Shown: piece after piece, positions 17,480 through 25,466 of the stretch
Numbering within the stretch: the first letter of the stretch is position 1
Layout: each line of letters begins with the position of its first letter
NCBI RefSeq assembly: GCF_001262635.1
Contig: NZ_JXYH01000001.1
Coordinates: 1-64,000 of the forward strand
Reading direction: 5' to 3'
From: Aestuariivita boseongensis
GTDB taxonomy: Bacteria; Pseudomonadota; Alphaproteobacteria; Rhodobacterales; Rhodobacteraceae
DNA: 64,000 nucleotides
Program-made: the position numbers and the translations under genes
The notes under the pieces: model-generated
Seen by the model: only the letters and a program-made list of their open reading frames with translations
Told to the model about the DNA's origin: nothing
Database searches by the model: none

Positions 17480-19201
17480 ATGACTGTGGCAGACAGGCCC
17501 TGGACGGCCTTTTACGGGCCTGATGTGCGCCCGGATATTCCTTCGGCGTCCTATCGGACAATCGGTGATCTGATCCGGTCTGTGGCGGATACGCATGGCA
17601 AGGCCCCGGCCTTTACCGCCTGTATGCCCAACGGCATGAATGGCACGCTGAGCTTTACCCAGGTTGACGAAATGTCGGACGCCTTCGCCGTTTATCTGCG
17701 CGAAGTTGCCGGGCTTAACCAAGGCGACCGCGTTGCGCTTCAGATGCCCAACTGCCTGAGCTTTCCTGTGGCGGCTTTCGGTATCCTGAAAGCGGGCTGC
17801 GTTCTGGTGAACGTCAACCCGATGTACACCGCCGAAGAAATGGCCAAGCAGTTTACGGACGCGGAACCCCATGCGCTGGTTATCGTCGATCTGTTCGCTG
17901 ACAAGATCCCGGAAGCCACGCGCGGCCATCCCATTCCCAACATCGTTGTGACTCGGGTGGCGGAGTTCCTGCCCGCGATGCCGCGCGGCATTATCGGATT
18001 GGTGCAGAAATACTGGGACCGCAGCCTGCCCGAAATCGAGGTGGCCCATATCCGTCTGCCCGATGCGCTGGATGCAGGCCGGGCCCACCAGCAGGCCGAA
18101 AAGATCGAGGTGGACGCCTATCACCAGCAGGTCGCACCCGATGATATCGCCTGCCTGCAATACACCGGCGGCACCACAGGCGTGGCCAAGGGCGCGATGC
18201 TGACCCATGCCAACCTGATCATGAACATGGAACAGACCATGGAGATGATCACCGGTCTGGAGAAGGGCAAGGAAATCGCCCTGACCGCGCTGCCGATGTA
18301 TCACATCTTTGCCTTCACGGTGAACTTGCTGGGGTTTTACTGGCTGGGCTCGCGCAATGTGCTGATCCCCAGCCCGCGGCCTCTCTCGAACCTCAAACGC
18401 GCGTTCGAGAACTACAAGATCACCTGGATGAGTGGTGTGAACACGCTGTTCAACGGTCTGACCAACGAAATCTGGTTTACCGACAGCCCGCCGAAGCATC
18501 TGAAATTCGCCTCGGCCGGTGGGATGGCGCTGCAAGCCTCGGTAGCGAAAAAATGGGAGGAGATTACCGGCAAGCCTGTAATCCAGGGGTATGGTCTGAC
18601 CGAAACCTCCCCCGCGCTGACGTTCGAGCCGCTGGGCAAGACCCGCGAAGGCACGATTGGCGTGCCGCTGCCCAGCACGATGGTCACTTTGCTGGACGAT
18701 GACGGCAACCCGGTGCCGCAGGGCGAACGGGGCGAGATTGCCGCCAAGGGCCCGCAGGTGATGAAAGGCTATTGGAACAAGCCAGATGAGACCGCCAAGG
18801 TCATGCATGATGGCTGGTTCCTGACCGGCGATATCGGCGTGATGGATGAAGACGGATACTTCCGTATCGTCGACCGCAAGAAGGATATGGTCGTTGTATC
18901 GGGCTTCAACGTCTATCCCAACGAGATCGAGGATGTGCTGGCTGCCCATCCCGGCGTGTTGGAATGCGCCGTGATCGGAGTGCCTGATGCGTCGACTGGT
19001 GAGGCGGTGAAGGCCTTTATCGTCAAGCGCGACGCCACGCTGACCGACGCGGATATCCGCGCGCATTGCAAGGCGCATCTGACGGCCTACAAGGTGCCGA
19101 AACGGGTCGAGTTCCGCGAGGAACTGCCCAAATCCAACGTCGGAAAAATCCTTAGAAAAGACCTGCGCGCGGAAGAGATGGCGCAGATCGCAGCGGAGTA
19201 A
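17480..19201 (+). CDS. Long-chain-fatty-acid--CoA ligase-type AMP-binding enzyme
   Basis: A 573-residue adenylate-forming enzyme that activates a carboxylic acid to its CoA thioester with ATP. It has the P-loop YTGGTTGVAKGAMLTH, GYGLTETSPA, the hinge GDIGVMDEDGYFRIVDRKKD and the C-terminal lysine region PKSNVGKILRKDLR. The length and the FNVYPNEIEDVL motif are those of the FadD branch. A good ribosome binding site, GGAGGGAAG, precedes the ATG. It is followed after 5 bp by a BASS transporter and then a BKACE gene, so the natural acid may be more specialised than bulk fatty acids (inference). Confidence 0.93.
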   Translation: MTVADRPWTAFYGPDVRPDIPSASYRTIGDLIRSVADTHGKAPAFTACMPNGMNGTLSFTQVDEMSDAFAVYLREVAGLNQGDRVALQMPNCLSFPVAAFGILKAGCVLVNVNPMYTAEEMAKQFTDAEPHALVIVDLFADKIPEATRGHPIPNIVVTRVAEFLPAMPRGIIGLVQKYWDRSLPEIEVAHIRLPDALDAGRAHQQAEKIEVDAYHQQVAPDDIACLQYTGGTTGVAKGAMLTHANLIMNMEQTMEMITGLEKGKEIALTALPMYHIFAFTVNLLGFYWLGSRNVLIPSPRPLSNLKRAFENYKITWMSGVNTLFNGLTNEIWFTDSPPKHLKFASAGGMALQASVAKKWEEITGKPVIQGYGLTETSPALTFEPLGKTREGTIGVPLPSTMVTLLDDDGNPVPQGERGEIAAKGPQVMKGYWNKPDETAKVMHDGWFLTGDIGVMDEDGYFRIVDRKKDMVVVSGFNVYPNEIEDVLAAHPGVLECAVIGVPDASTGEAVKAFIVKRDATLTDADIRAHCKAHLTAYKVPKRVEFREELPKSNVGKILRKDLRAEEMAQIAAE

Positions 19202-19206
19202 GCGCC

Positions 19207-20088
19207 ATGGTCGGAGCATTTGAACAGGCGCTGCTGGCGCTAATGATTTTCGTGATCATGCTGGGTATGGGCGCCTCGCTGACCCCGCGCGATTTCTATC
19301 TGGCGCTGAAGCGGCCCTATGGCTTGGCCATCGGTGTCATTTCTCAATACGGGTTCATGCCGTTCATCGGCTTTCTGCTGATCACCGTCCTGCCGTTGCC
19401 CTCGGCCATTGCCATTGGTGTGCTGATCATGGCCTGCATGCCCGGGGGCACGACGTCGAACATCTTTACCTATTTCTCCAAGGGGAACCTGGCGCTGTCG
19501 GTTCTGATGACGGTGACGTCTACGGTGTTCGGGGTGATCCTGATCCCGATCATCCTGGTGATTTACGCCAATGCGCTTGATCTGGAGATCCCGCGCGAAA
19601 ACATCATCGCAACGCTGGTTCTTTTGCTGGTGCCGGTGGCGATCGGAATGGCGATGCGCAAGATCAATGCCAATGTAGGCGCTGTGACCGAATTCCTTGG
19701 CTCGGCACTGGCGCTCTTCTTCATCCTGTTCCTTCTGATCAGCTGGGTGCCGCGCAACTGGCAATTCCTCGTGACCACCACCCCTGCCACCTATATCGCG
19801 GCGATCGGGCTTGGCCTGTTCGGGATCACGATCGGGTATTTCTTTGCCCGTGCGCTGAAGCTGCATCCGCGCAATGCGCGCACCGTGGCGATGGAGACGG
19901 GTATTCAGAACGGACCGCTGGCCATCGCGATCATCGCCTTCACCTTCACCGGGTCGGAGGCGCAAAGCTATATGGCGGTGCCGGCGCTCTATTCGCTGTT
20001 CATCGTGATCGTGTCGACGCTGGTGACGCTGGTGTTCCGCCGCGCCAACACGGCGGCAGAACAGAAGCTGCCCGACAGCCTGCTTTGA
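19207..20088 (+). CDS. Bile acid:sodium symporter (BASS) family transporter
   Basis: A 293-residue membrane protein with about 9-10 hydrophobic segments. Signature stretches are MACMPGGTTSNIFTYFSKGN (crossover region, about residues 77-96) and METGIQNGPLAIAIIAFTFT (about 227-246), the two unwound motifs that form the Na+ and substrate sites in ASBT-like proteins. It would import an organic anion with sodium. Five bases separate it from the acyl-CoA ligase gene, so it may take up the acid that ligase activates. Confidence 0.92.
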   Translation: MVGAFEQALLALMIFVIMLGMGASLTPRDFYLALKRPYGLAIGVISQYGFMPFIGFLLITVLPLPSAIAIGVLIMACMPGGTTSNIFTYFSKGNLALSVLMTVTSTVFGVILIPIILVIYANALDLEIPRENIIATLVLLLVPVAIGMAMRKINANVGAVTEFLGSALALFFILFLLISWVPRNWQFLVTTTPATYIAAIGLGLFGITIGYFFARALKLHPRNARTVAMETGIQNGPLAIAIIAFTFTGSEAQSYMAVPALYSLFIVIVSTLVTLVFRRANTAAEQKLPDSLL

Positions 20089-20092
20089 GGGA

Positions 20093-20115
20093 AAGCCGTC
20101 CGTTTCGGGCGGCTT
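20093..20115 (+). terminator. Stem-loop after the BASS transporter gene
   Basis: AAGCCGTCC-GTTTC-GGGCGGCTT forms a 9-bp stem (one G-U pair) with a 5-base loop, starting 4 bases after the stop codon. There is no U-run, so it may be a processing or stabilising structure rather than a full intrinsic terminator. It separates ligase-BASS from the BKACE gene, which begins 165 bases later. Confidence 0.45.
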
Positions 20116-20279
20116 GACCAATTTGATGCGTTGGACCTGCCGGCAAAACTGGTGAAGGACATGTGGTGATGCCATAGGATGACCCGCAGCGGATAGCGGT
20201 TGCAATCTGTCCCGTGTTAAGAAAAAACCCGTCCAAAGCTGCGCGGCAGGCCCGCCAAAGCACAGTCACGGAAGGTTCC

Positions 20280-21113
20280 ATGGAAAAGCCCTGCATCATT
20301 TGTGTCGCAATCACCGGATCGGTGCCCCGCAAGGAAGACAATCCTGCTGTGCCGATCTCGATCTCGGAGCAGGTGGAGAGCACGCACGCGGCTTTCGAGG
20401 CTGGGGCGAGCATCGCCCATTGTCACGTGCGGATGGAGGACCAGACGCCCACGTCCGACCCCGAGCGGTTCGCCCGGCTGAAAGAAGGCATCGAGGCGTA
20501 TTGCCCCGGCATGATCGTGCAACTGTCAACGGGCGGTCGGTCCGGTGCGGGCAAGGAGCGCGGGGGCATGTTGCCGCTGGCGCCGGATATGGCCTCGCTG
20601 ACGGTGGGGTCGAACAATTTCCCGACACGGGTTTACGAGAACCCGCCGGATCTGGTGGATTGGCTTGCCGCCGAAATGAAGACCTATGACGTCAAGCCCG
20701 AGATCGAGGCGTTTGACCTGTCGCATATCTTCCAGGCCGTGAAGATGGCGAAGGACGGACGGCTTGCCAGCCCGCTTTATGTGCAGTTCGTGATGAACGT
20801 CAAAAACGCGATGCCGGCCGACAAGCCGTCGTTCGATTTCTTTGTCGAGACGCTGAAGCGGCTGGCGCCGGATGCCGAATGGTGCGCGGCGGGTATCGGA
20901 CCGGCGCAGATCGAGGTCAATGAATGGTGCATTGCTGCCGGCGGGCACTGCCGGACAGGGCTTGAAGACAACATCCGTCTGGACCGCAACACGCTGGCCC
21001 CGTCCAATGCGGCACTGGTCCAGCGGACGGTCGACCTGTGCCAGCAGTATGCGCGCCCCATCGCCACCCCCGCCCAGGCGCGAGAGATCCTGGGCCTGCG
21101 CCCCGTCGCATGA
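20280..21113 (+). CDS. BKACE family beta-keto acid cleavage enzyme (DUF849)
   Basis: A 277-residue TIM-barrel zinc enzyme that condenses a beta-keto acid with acetyl-CoA to give acetoacetate and a new acyl-CoA. His47 and His49 of AGASIAHCHVRMEDQTPTSD are the zinc ligands, and the STGGRSGAGKERGGML and HCRTGLEDNIRLDR segments belong to the active site. The start MEKPCIICVAITG is family-typical; the in-frame extension upstream is rejected. No carnitine dehydrogenase or lysine-fermentation genes are nearby, so this is not clearly the 3-dehydrocarnitine or Kce subtype. Confidence 0.93.
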   Translation: MEKPCIICVAITGSVPRKEDNPAVPISISEQVESTHAAFEAGASIAHCHVRMEDQTPTSDPERFARLKEGIEAYCPGMIVQLSTGGRSGAGKERGGMLPLAPDMASLTVGSNNFPTRVYENPPDLVDWLAAEMKTYDVKPEIEAFDLSHIFQAVKMAKDGRLASPLYVQFVMNVKNAMPADKPSFDFFVETLKRLAPDAEWCAAGIGPAQIEVNEWCIAAGGHCRTGLEDNIRLDRNTLAPSNAALVQRTVDLCQQYARPIATPAQAREILGLRPVA

Positions 21114-21175
21114 CGGATGGCACGCACGCCTGATTTTTGTTGAGGCCCTTGGCGCAGTCGCGGTAGGGCTGGGGC

Positions 21176-22189
21176 ATGACGCGTGTTCTTATCACCGGCA
21201 CGGCCGGTTTCATCGGATATCATCTGGCCAAGCTGTTGCTGAGCGAGGGGATGACCGTTCACGGCTATGACGCCCTGACCGATTACTACGACGTCATGCT
21301 CAAGCGCCGTCGCCATCAGATGCTGATGCAGACGCCCGGATTTTCCGCGACGGAAGACTGGCTGGAGGACGCCGAGCGCGTCCAATCGGTCGCGCGTGAC
21401 TTTCGCCCCGATGTGATCGTCCATCTGGCAGGGCAAGCGGGGGTCCGGTATTCGCTGGAAAACCCGCGTGCCTATCTGGACAGCAACCTTGTCGGGACTT
21501 TCAATGTGATGGAAGCCGCGCGCGAGCTGGGGGTGGATCATCTGTTGATGGCCTCGACCTCGTCTGTCTATGGCGCGAACGAAGAGATGCCGTTTCGCGA
21601 AATCCACAAAGCCGACACGCCGCTGACTTTCTATGCGGCGACAAAGAAGGCGACGGAAAGCATGGCGCATTCCTATGCCCATCTGTGGAACCTGCCCACG
21701 ACCATGTTCCGGTTCTTCACGGTTTACGGCCCCTGGGGGCGGCCGGACATGGCGCATTTCAAATTCTGCAAGGGCATTCTGGATGGCACGCCCATCGACA
21801 TCTACAACAACGGCGAGATGTGGCGCGACTTCACCTATGTGGACGATTTGGTGCGCGCGATCCGGTTGCTGATGGATGCGGTGCCCGAACGCCCCGAAAG
21901 CGCGGCAGATATTGCCGAAGGTGACAGCCTGTCGCCGGTTGCGCCCTATCGCATCGTTAATATCGGCAATTCCGAGAAGGTCCGTCTTCTGGATTTCGTC
22001 GATGCGATCGAGGCGGCCATCGGCATTCCCGCCAAGCGCAACTTCATGGGGATGCAGAAGGGGGATGTGTCCGCGACCTGGGCGGATGCAAGCCTGTTGC
22101 ACGATCTGACCGGGTATCGCCCCCAGACCGACTTCCGCGAAGGCGTAGCGGCCTTCGTTGCTTGGTATCGTGAGTATTACAACGTGTGA
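21176..22189 (+). CDS. NAD-dependent epimerase, UDP-glucuronate 4-epimerase type
   Basis: A 337-residue extended short-chain dehydrogenase. The N-terminal MTRVLITGTAGFIGYHLAKL has the GxxGxxG NAD motif; SSVYGANEEMPFRE and YAATKKATESMAHSY carry the Ser and Tyr-x-x-x-Lys catalytic residues. MFRFFTVYGPWGRPDMA is characteristic of UDP-glucuronate/UDP-glucose 4-epimerases of the CapI/LspL type. It supplies UDP-galacturonate or a similar sugar for surface polysaccharide. No polysaccharide gene cluster adjoins it, and the gene appears isolated. Confidence 0.92.
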   Translation: MTRVLITGTAGFIGYHLAKLLLSEGMTVHGYDALTDYYDVMLKRRRHQMLMQTPGFSATEDWLEDAERVQSVARDFRPDVIVHLAGQAGVRYSLENPRAYLDSNLVGTFNVMEAARELGVDHLLMASTSSVYGANEEMPFREIHKADTPLTFYAATKKATESMAHSYAHLWNLPTTMFRFFTVYGPWGRPDMAHFKFCKGILDGTPIDIYNNGEMWRDFTYVDDLVRAIRLLMDAVPERPESAADIAEGDSLSPVAPYRIVNIGNSEKVRLLDFVDAIEAAIGIPAKRNFMGMQKGDVSATWADASLLHDLTGYRPQTDFREGVAAFVAWYREYYNV

Positions 22190-22204
22190 GAATGCGTGGG
22201 CATT

Positions 22205-22537
22205 ATGGCAAAGGCTGCGCTCCATCTGAGGTTTGCCAGGCAAAACGCAGAGTTGCTTGCAACAGCAGAGCAACTGGCGCAGGCGCTGTCACTGACATTC
22301 GAGTTGCGCGACAGTAGTTATTGGGGTGGAGAGTATTATCTGGCCCGCGACGCGACGCCATTTGCCCGAACCCTGCGCTTGCATCGCAATACGGATATCG
22401 TCGACGGCACTGCAATCTTTAAAGACTGCGATTCTTCTGATGTGATCCTGCACGCGGACGACGTCGCGTTTGAACAAGGCTTAAGCGACGCGTTGCGCGC
22501 CGCAGGTCTTCACGCAGTGTATCGCAGTCCACGGTGA
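22205..22537 (+). CDS. Small hypothetical protein
   Basis: About 110 residues, family not recognised. The sequence reads as a compact alpha/beta domain: an N-terminal helix with LLATAEQLAQALSLTFELRD, the segment SSYWGGEYYLARDATP, then strand-like TLRLHRNTDIVDG and VILHADDVAFEQGLSDALRA. It begins 15 bases after the epimerase stop; a GTG at 22196 is an alternative start and neither has a strong ribosome binding site. Base composition looks less GC-rich than the neighbours, suggesting recent acquisition. The single-domain form recalls orphan immunity-type proteins, but that is only an impression. Confidence 0.55.
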   Translation: MAKAALHLRFARQNAELLATAEQLAQALSLTFELRDSSYWGGEYYLARDATPFARTLRLHRNTDIVDGTAIFKDCDSSDVILHADDVAFEQGLSDALRAAGLHAVYRSPR

Positions 22538-22575
22538 GCGTCGCACCCGTGAAACTGCGATTTTTGTACGCCAAT

Positions 22576-22606
22576 TGCCTGAAGGAAATGGATTTTTCTT
22601 CAGGCA
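22576..22606. terminator. Strong hairpin downstream of the small hypothetical gene
   Basis: TGCCTGAAG pairs perfectly with CTTCAGGCA and the stem continues through GAAA/TTTT (one G-U) around a TGGAT loop, about 13 bp in total. No uridine tract follows on either strand. It probably isolates the small upstream gene from the secreted-protein operon that starts at 22766. Confidence 0.5.
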
Positions 22607-22719
22607 GCCCATCCGGGATCGCCAGAAAAACCCTGCGGCGCCGGTGTGATCGTTTCAACCATCTGTGGTCCCGCCTCAACGGATTTCGCAAAATCGCCGA
22701 GGTTTGCTAACGTTTTCGC

Positions 22720-22745
22720 ACCGGCCTCCACACCGGTAGGCCGGT
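22720..22745 (+). promoter_or_regulatory. Leader stem-loop before the beta-repeat protein gene
   Basis: ACCGGCCT (22720-22727) and AGGCCGGT (22738-22745) are a perfect 8-bp inverted repeat with a 10-base loop. It ends 7 bases before the GGAGAG ribosome binding site of the TTG-started gene at 22766, so it may modulate translation or be a transcription factor site. Confidence 0.4.
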
Positions 22746-22765
22746 TTGATGTGGAGAGAACTGAT

Positions 22766-25465
22766 TTGCGAGCTTGGGTAAGACGGCTGCGCGCCGCCGT
22801 GTTGATTTGGTTTGTGTCCGTCGGTCTTGGATTTGCGCAGCAGATTTCGATCCCCGCCCAGGTTGTCAATGTCGGGCAGGATTTTCCCATCCAGTATGAC
22901 ATTCCCGAAACGCAGCCTCAGCGCAGCTACAAGCTGGCCATTATTCCCGAAGGTGCACGGACCATTCCAAACGGGTATTCGCTCTATAGCCCGGGACCGG
23001 GTGTCTGGCGGGCGCGCGCTCCGCTGGAGCCGGGTGACTATCGGGCTGTGATCGCGCTGCAAGATGGCGACACGCCCTTTCAGACCATCCCGTTCAAGGT
23101 TGTTTTCCAGCCAATACCTGGTGCGATCCGGGTCAGCCGTACCGAAGTGCTGAGCGGCGAGAGCGTGTCAGTCAACGTCTCTGTCCCGAAAAATCGTCAC
23201 TACCCGGATCTGTGGGTGGGCCTGTTCGAATTGGGCCGCAACATGGAAGAGGGCGGCGCAAGCGTGGGCGACGAACGCCGCAAGTATAACCGTGTGGGTA
23301 CCGATGGACGCGTGGGCGATCTGGTGATGCCGCGGCCAGCCGGTGAATATGAACTGCGCCTGTTTGATCGCAGCGACGGGCCCTATGTGCTGGACCGGGT
23401 GCGCATCACCGTCAAACTGCCGCCGCAACCCGGCGTGATCTCACTGAACAAAGACACGTTCGAGGTTGGGGAAACCGTGCGCGTCACGGTGTCTTCCGAG
23501 GCGTCGCTGAACTTCTCGCCCTGGGTTGGGGTGTTTTGGCCCGGCGATGCTGAACAGAAACGGCCTGAGGTCATGCGCGAATGGGACTGGCTGGATAAAG
23601 AGGCGCGGACATGGGAATTTCGCGCGCCTCAATGGGAAGGCACCTATGAGGTGCGACTTTTCGAGGAGAACCGTTTCGACCACCGGTATGAGACGGACCG
23701 GATCGTTTTTACTGTGGTCGCGTCGCCGCAGCCCAACGCGATCCGGTTGGAAAAGAGGACCTTTGCGCCCGGTGAAGACGTCCGTGTGCCAGTACGGTAT
23801 GACACCAGTCGCGGACAGTACTCATCCTGGGTGGGGCTGTTTTCCATTCCAAGGGATCAGGGGGAGGGCAACGCGCCCCAAACCGTACACCGCATCGACT
23901 GGGATTGGGTCAAGAACGGAGAGGCCGCAACCCTGCGCGCGCCTGTGTGGCCGGGGGAGTATGAAATTCGTCTCTATGATCGGGACGGGCGGCGATACCT
24001 TCTTGACCGGCAGACGATCAAGGTTGTCGTGGAACCGGTGCCCGAGGCGCTGGAGCTGTCATCGCGATCCCTTGATCTGGGCCAGCCCTTTACCGTCACC
24101 GCGCGGTTGCCAGAGGGGCGCGCCTATCCTTCGCCAGTGGTGCGGGTGTTCCGGAAGGATACCGATACCGCGGAGGGCGGCGCAGGCATCACGCCGGAAG
24201 TCGTGCAGTGGAACTGGGTGCGTGGGGCGGATCCTGTCGGCTTCAACGGGATAACCCGGCACGGCACATATATTGTGCGGCTTTATGATCGCGGGGATTA
24301 CGGTTTCCTTCTGGACGAAGAGGAGTTCGAGGTCGCACCGCGCATGCCGGAAAATGCGGTGAGCACGAACAAGACTGTTTATCGCACCGGTGAAAAGATC
24401 GCCATCACGGTGGCCTTGCCGGCCAACCGGGTAACCAGCAATACGATGGTCGGTCTTTTCGTCGAGCCTGAAAACCGCGAAGGACATGCATCTGCGCAAA
24501 GGCACCGGATTGACTATGCTTGGATCAGGCCGGATCAGACCCGATACGAACTGGCAGCGCCGTCCATCGTGGGCTCCTATCATGTGCTGGTGCTGGATCG
24601 CGATAATTATGGCTATGAACTGGGCCGGGTGGCGGTTCAGGTGATCTCGGACGGGGTGGATGTGATGCGCATTTCCAAGCGCAGCTTTGCCCCGGGTGAA
24701 GTGATCCGCATTCAGACCCGCATTCCACCGGATCGGCGGCTTTATTCGCCGCAGGTGCGCCTGATGCGATCCAGTTTTCAGATGGAAGGTGGCGTGATCG
24801 GTGTTGAGGTGCCCGTACGCTCGCGCGCGGTTTCCGCAAGTGAGGGGGAAACGTTCGAGCTGACCGCCCCGAATGCTCCGGGGAAATATGAGCTACGCTA
24901 TTATGATCGGAACGCGCCGTGGTTCATTCTGGATATCGAGGAGTTCATGGTTCAGGGCGATCCGGGGGCGTCGGCGCCTAGGGAATATGTCCGGCTGACG
25001 CCCATGCCGGGAGAGGGGCGCGTCACCCCCGCCGCCCTGCCACGTCCGGCCACACCGGGGCCCGTGAACGCGGGCGAAGGCGGCGATACCCCGACATCGG
25101 GCGACGAGGCAGAGGCCCCGAATGCGCCTTCCGAGGGCGCGGATGACACGGGCGCGACGCCCAGCGAAAATGCAGATGCCGAAGGCGACACATCCGGTGC
25201 GCCCGCAGCAGAAGACGCCGCAACGCCGCCGCGCCTGATTGTGGAGGCGCTGACACCGGCCGGCATGCAGCCGGTGACCGAAATCCGCCCCGGCGACAGT
25301 TTCCGCGTCCGTGTCGAATATGCGAAGGCACCGGACAGCGCTCCGCCATCGGTGTCGGTTTCAGCCGCGGGCGGTGCCGCGATGGAGCTTGCCCTGCGGC
25401 CTTCCGATCAGGCCGGGAGATTTGTGACAGATGTGGCCCGCATCCCGCTTGCGACAGGAGAGTGA
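22766..25465 (+). CDS. Secreted protein with about seven tandem beta-sandwich-like repeats (unrecognised family)
   Basis: About 899 residues. The preferred start is TTG 22766: GGAGAG lies 7 bases upstream, and it gives a signal peptide (RAWVRRLRAAV, then LIWFVSVGLGFAQ). Residues about 27-740 are roughly 100-residue repeats; the first is divergent. Copies 2-7 share a layout: I/V-x-x-x-x-x-x-F-x-x-GE at the start, WVGLF in the middle, then GEYEIRLYDRD and a Y-x-LDR end (for example GEYELRLFDRSDGPYVLDR and GTYEVRLFEENRFDHRYETD). A Pro/Ala/Glu-rich linker (about 760-830) precedes a last beta domain starting PRLIVEALTPAG. No catalytic motif was seen. It is followed after 1 bp by the giant helical protein gene. 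Confidence 0.85.
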   Translation: MRAWVRRLRAAVLIWFVSVGLGFAQQISIPAQVVNVGQDFPIQYDIPETQPQRSYKLAIIPEGARTIPNGYSLYSPGPGVWRARAPLEPGDYRAVIALQDGDTPFQTIPFKVVFQPIPGAIRVSRTEVLSGESVSVNVSVPKNRHYPDLWVGLFELGRNMEEGGASVGDERRKYNRVGTDGRVGDLVMPRPAGEYELRLFDRSDGPYVLDRVRITVKLPPQPGVISLNKDTFEVGETVRVTVSSEASLNFSPWVGVFWPGDAEQKRPEVMREWDWLDKEARTWEFRAPQWEGTYEVRLFEENRFDHRYETDRIVFTVVASPQPNAIRLEKRTFAPGEDVRVPVRYDTSRGQYSSWVGLFSIPRDQGEGNAPQTVHRIDWDWVKNGEAATLRAPVWPGEYEIRLYDRDGRRYLLDRQTIKVVVEPVPEALELSSRSLDLGQPFTVTARLPEGRAYPSPVVRVFRKDTDTAEGGAGITPEVVQWNWVRGADPVGFNGITRHGTYIVRLYDRGDYGFLLDEEEFEVAPRMPENAVSTNKTVYRTGEKIAITVALPANRVTSNTMVGLFVEPENREGHASAQRHRIDYAWIRPDQTRYELAAPSIVGSYHVLVLDRDNYGYELGRVAVQVISDGVDVMRISKRSFAPGEVIRIQTRIPPDRRLYSPQVRLMRSSFQMEGGVIGVEVPVRSRAVSASEGETFELTAPNAPGKYELRYYDRNAPWFILDIEEFMVQGDPGASAPREYVRLTPMPGEGRVTPAALPRPATPGPVNAGEGGDTPTSGDEAEAPNAPSEGADDTGATPSENADAEGDTSGAPAAEDAATPPRLIVEALTPAGMQPVTEIRPGDSFRVRVEYAKAPDSAPPSVSVSAAGGAAMELALRPSDQAGRFVTDVARIPLATGE

Positions 25466-25466
25466 C

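Noticed and set aside
17402-19219. A 605-codon minus-strand frame opposite the acyl-CoA ligase
   Set aside because: Antisense shadow; the plus-strand ligase has all adenylation motifs and a ribosome binding site.
22766-25465. DNA tandem repeat array
   Set aside because: The protein repeats are about 100 residues long and strongly diverged at the nucleotide level, so this is an old domain duplication and not a simple sequence repeat or recent expansion.
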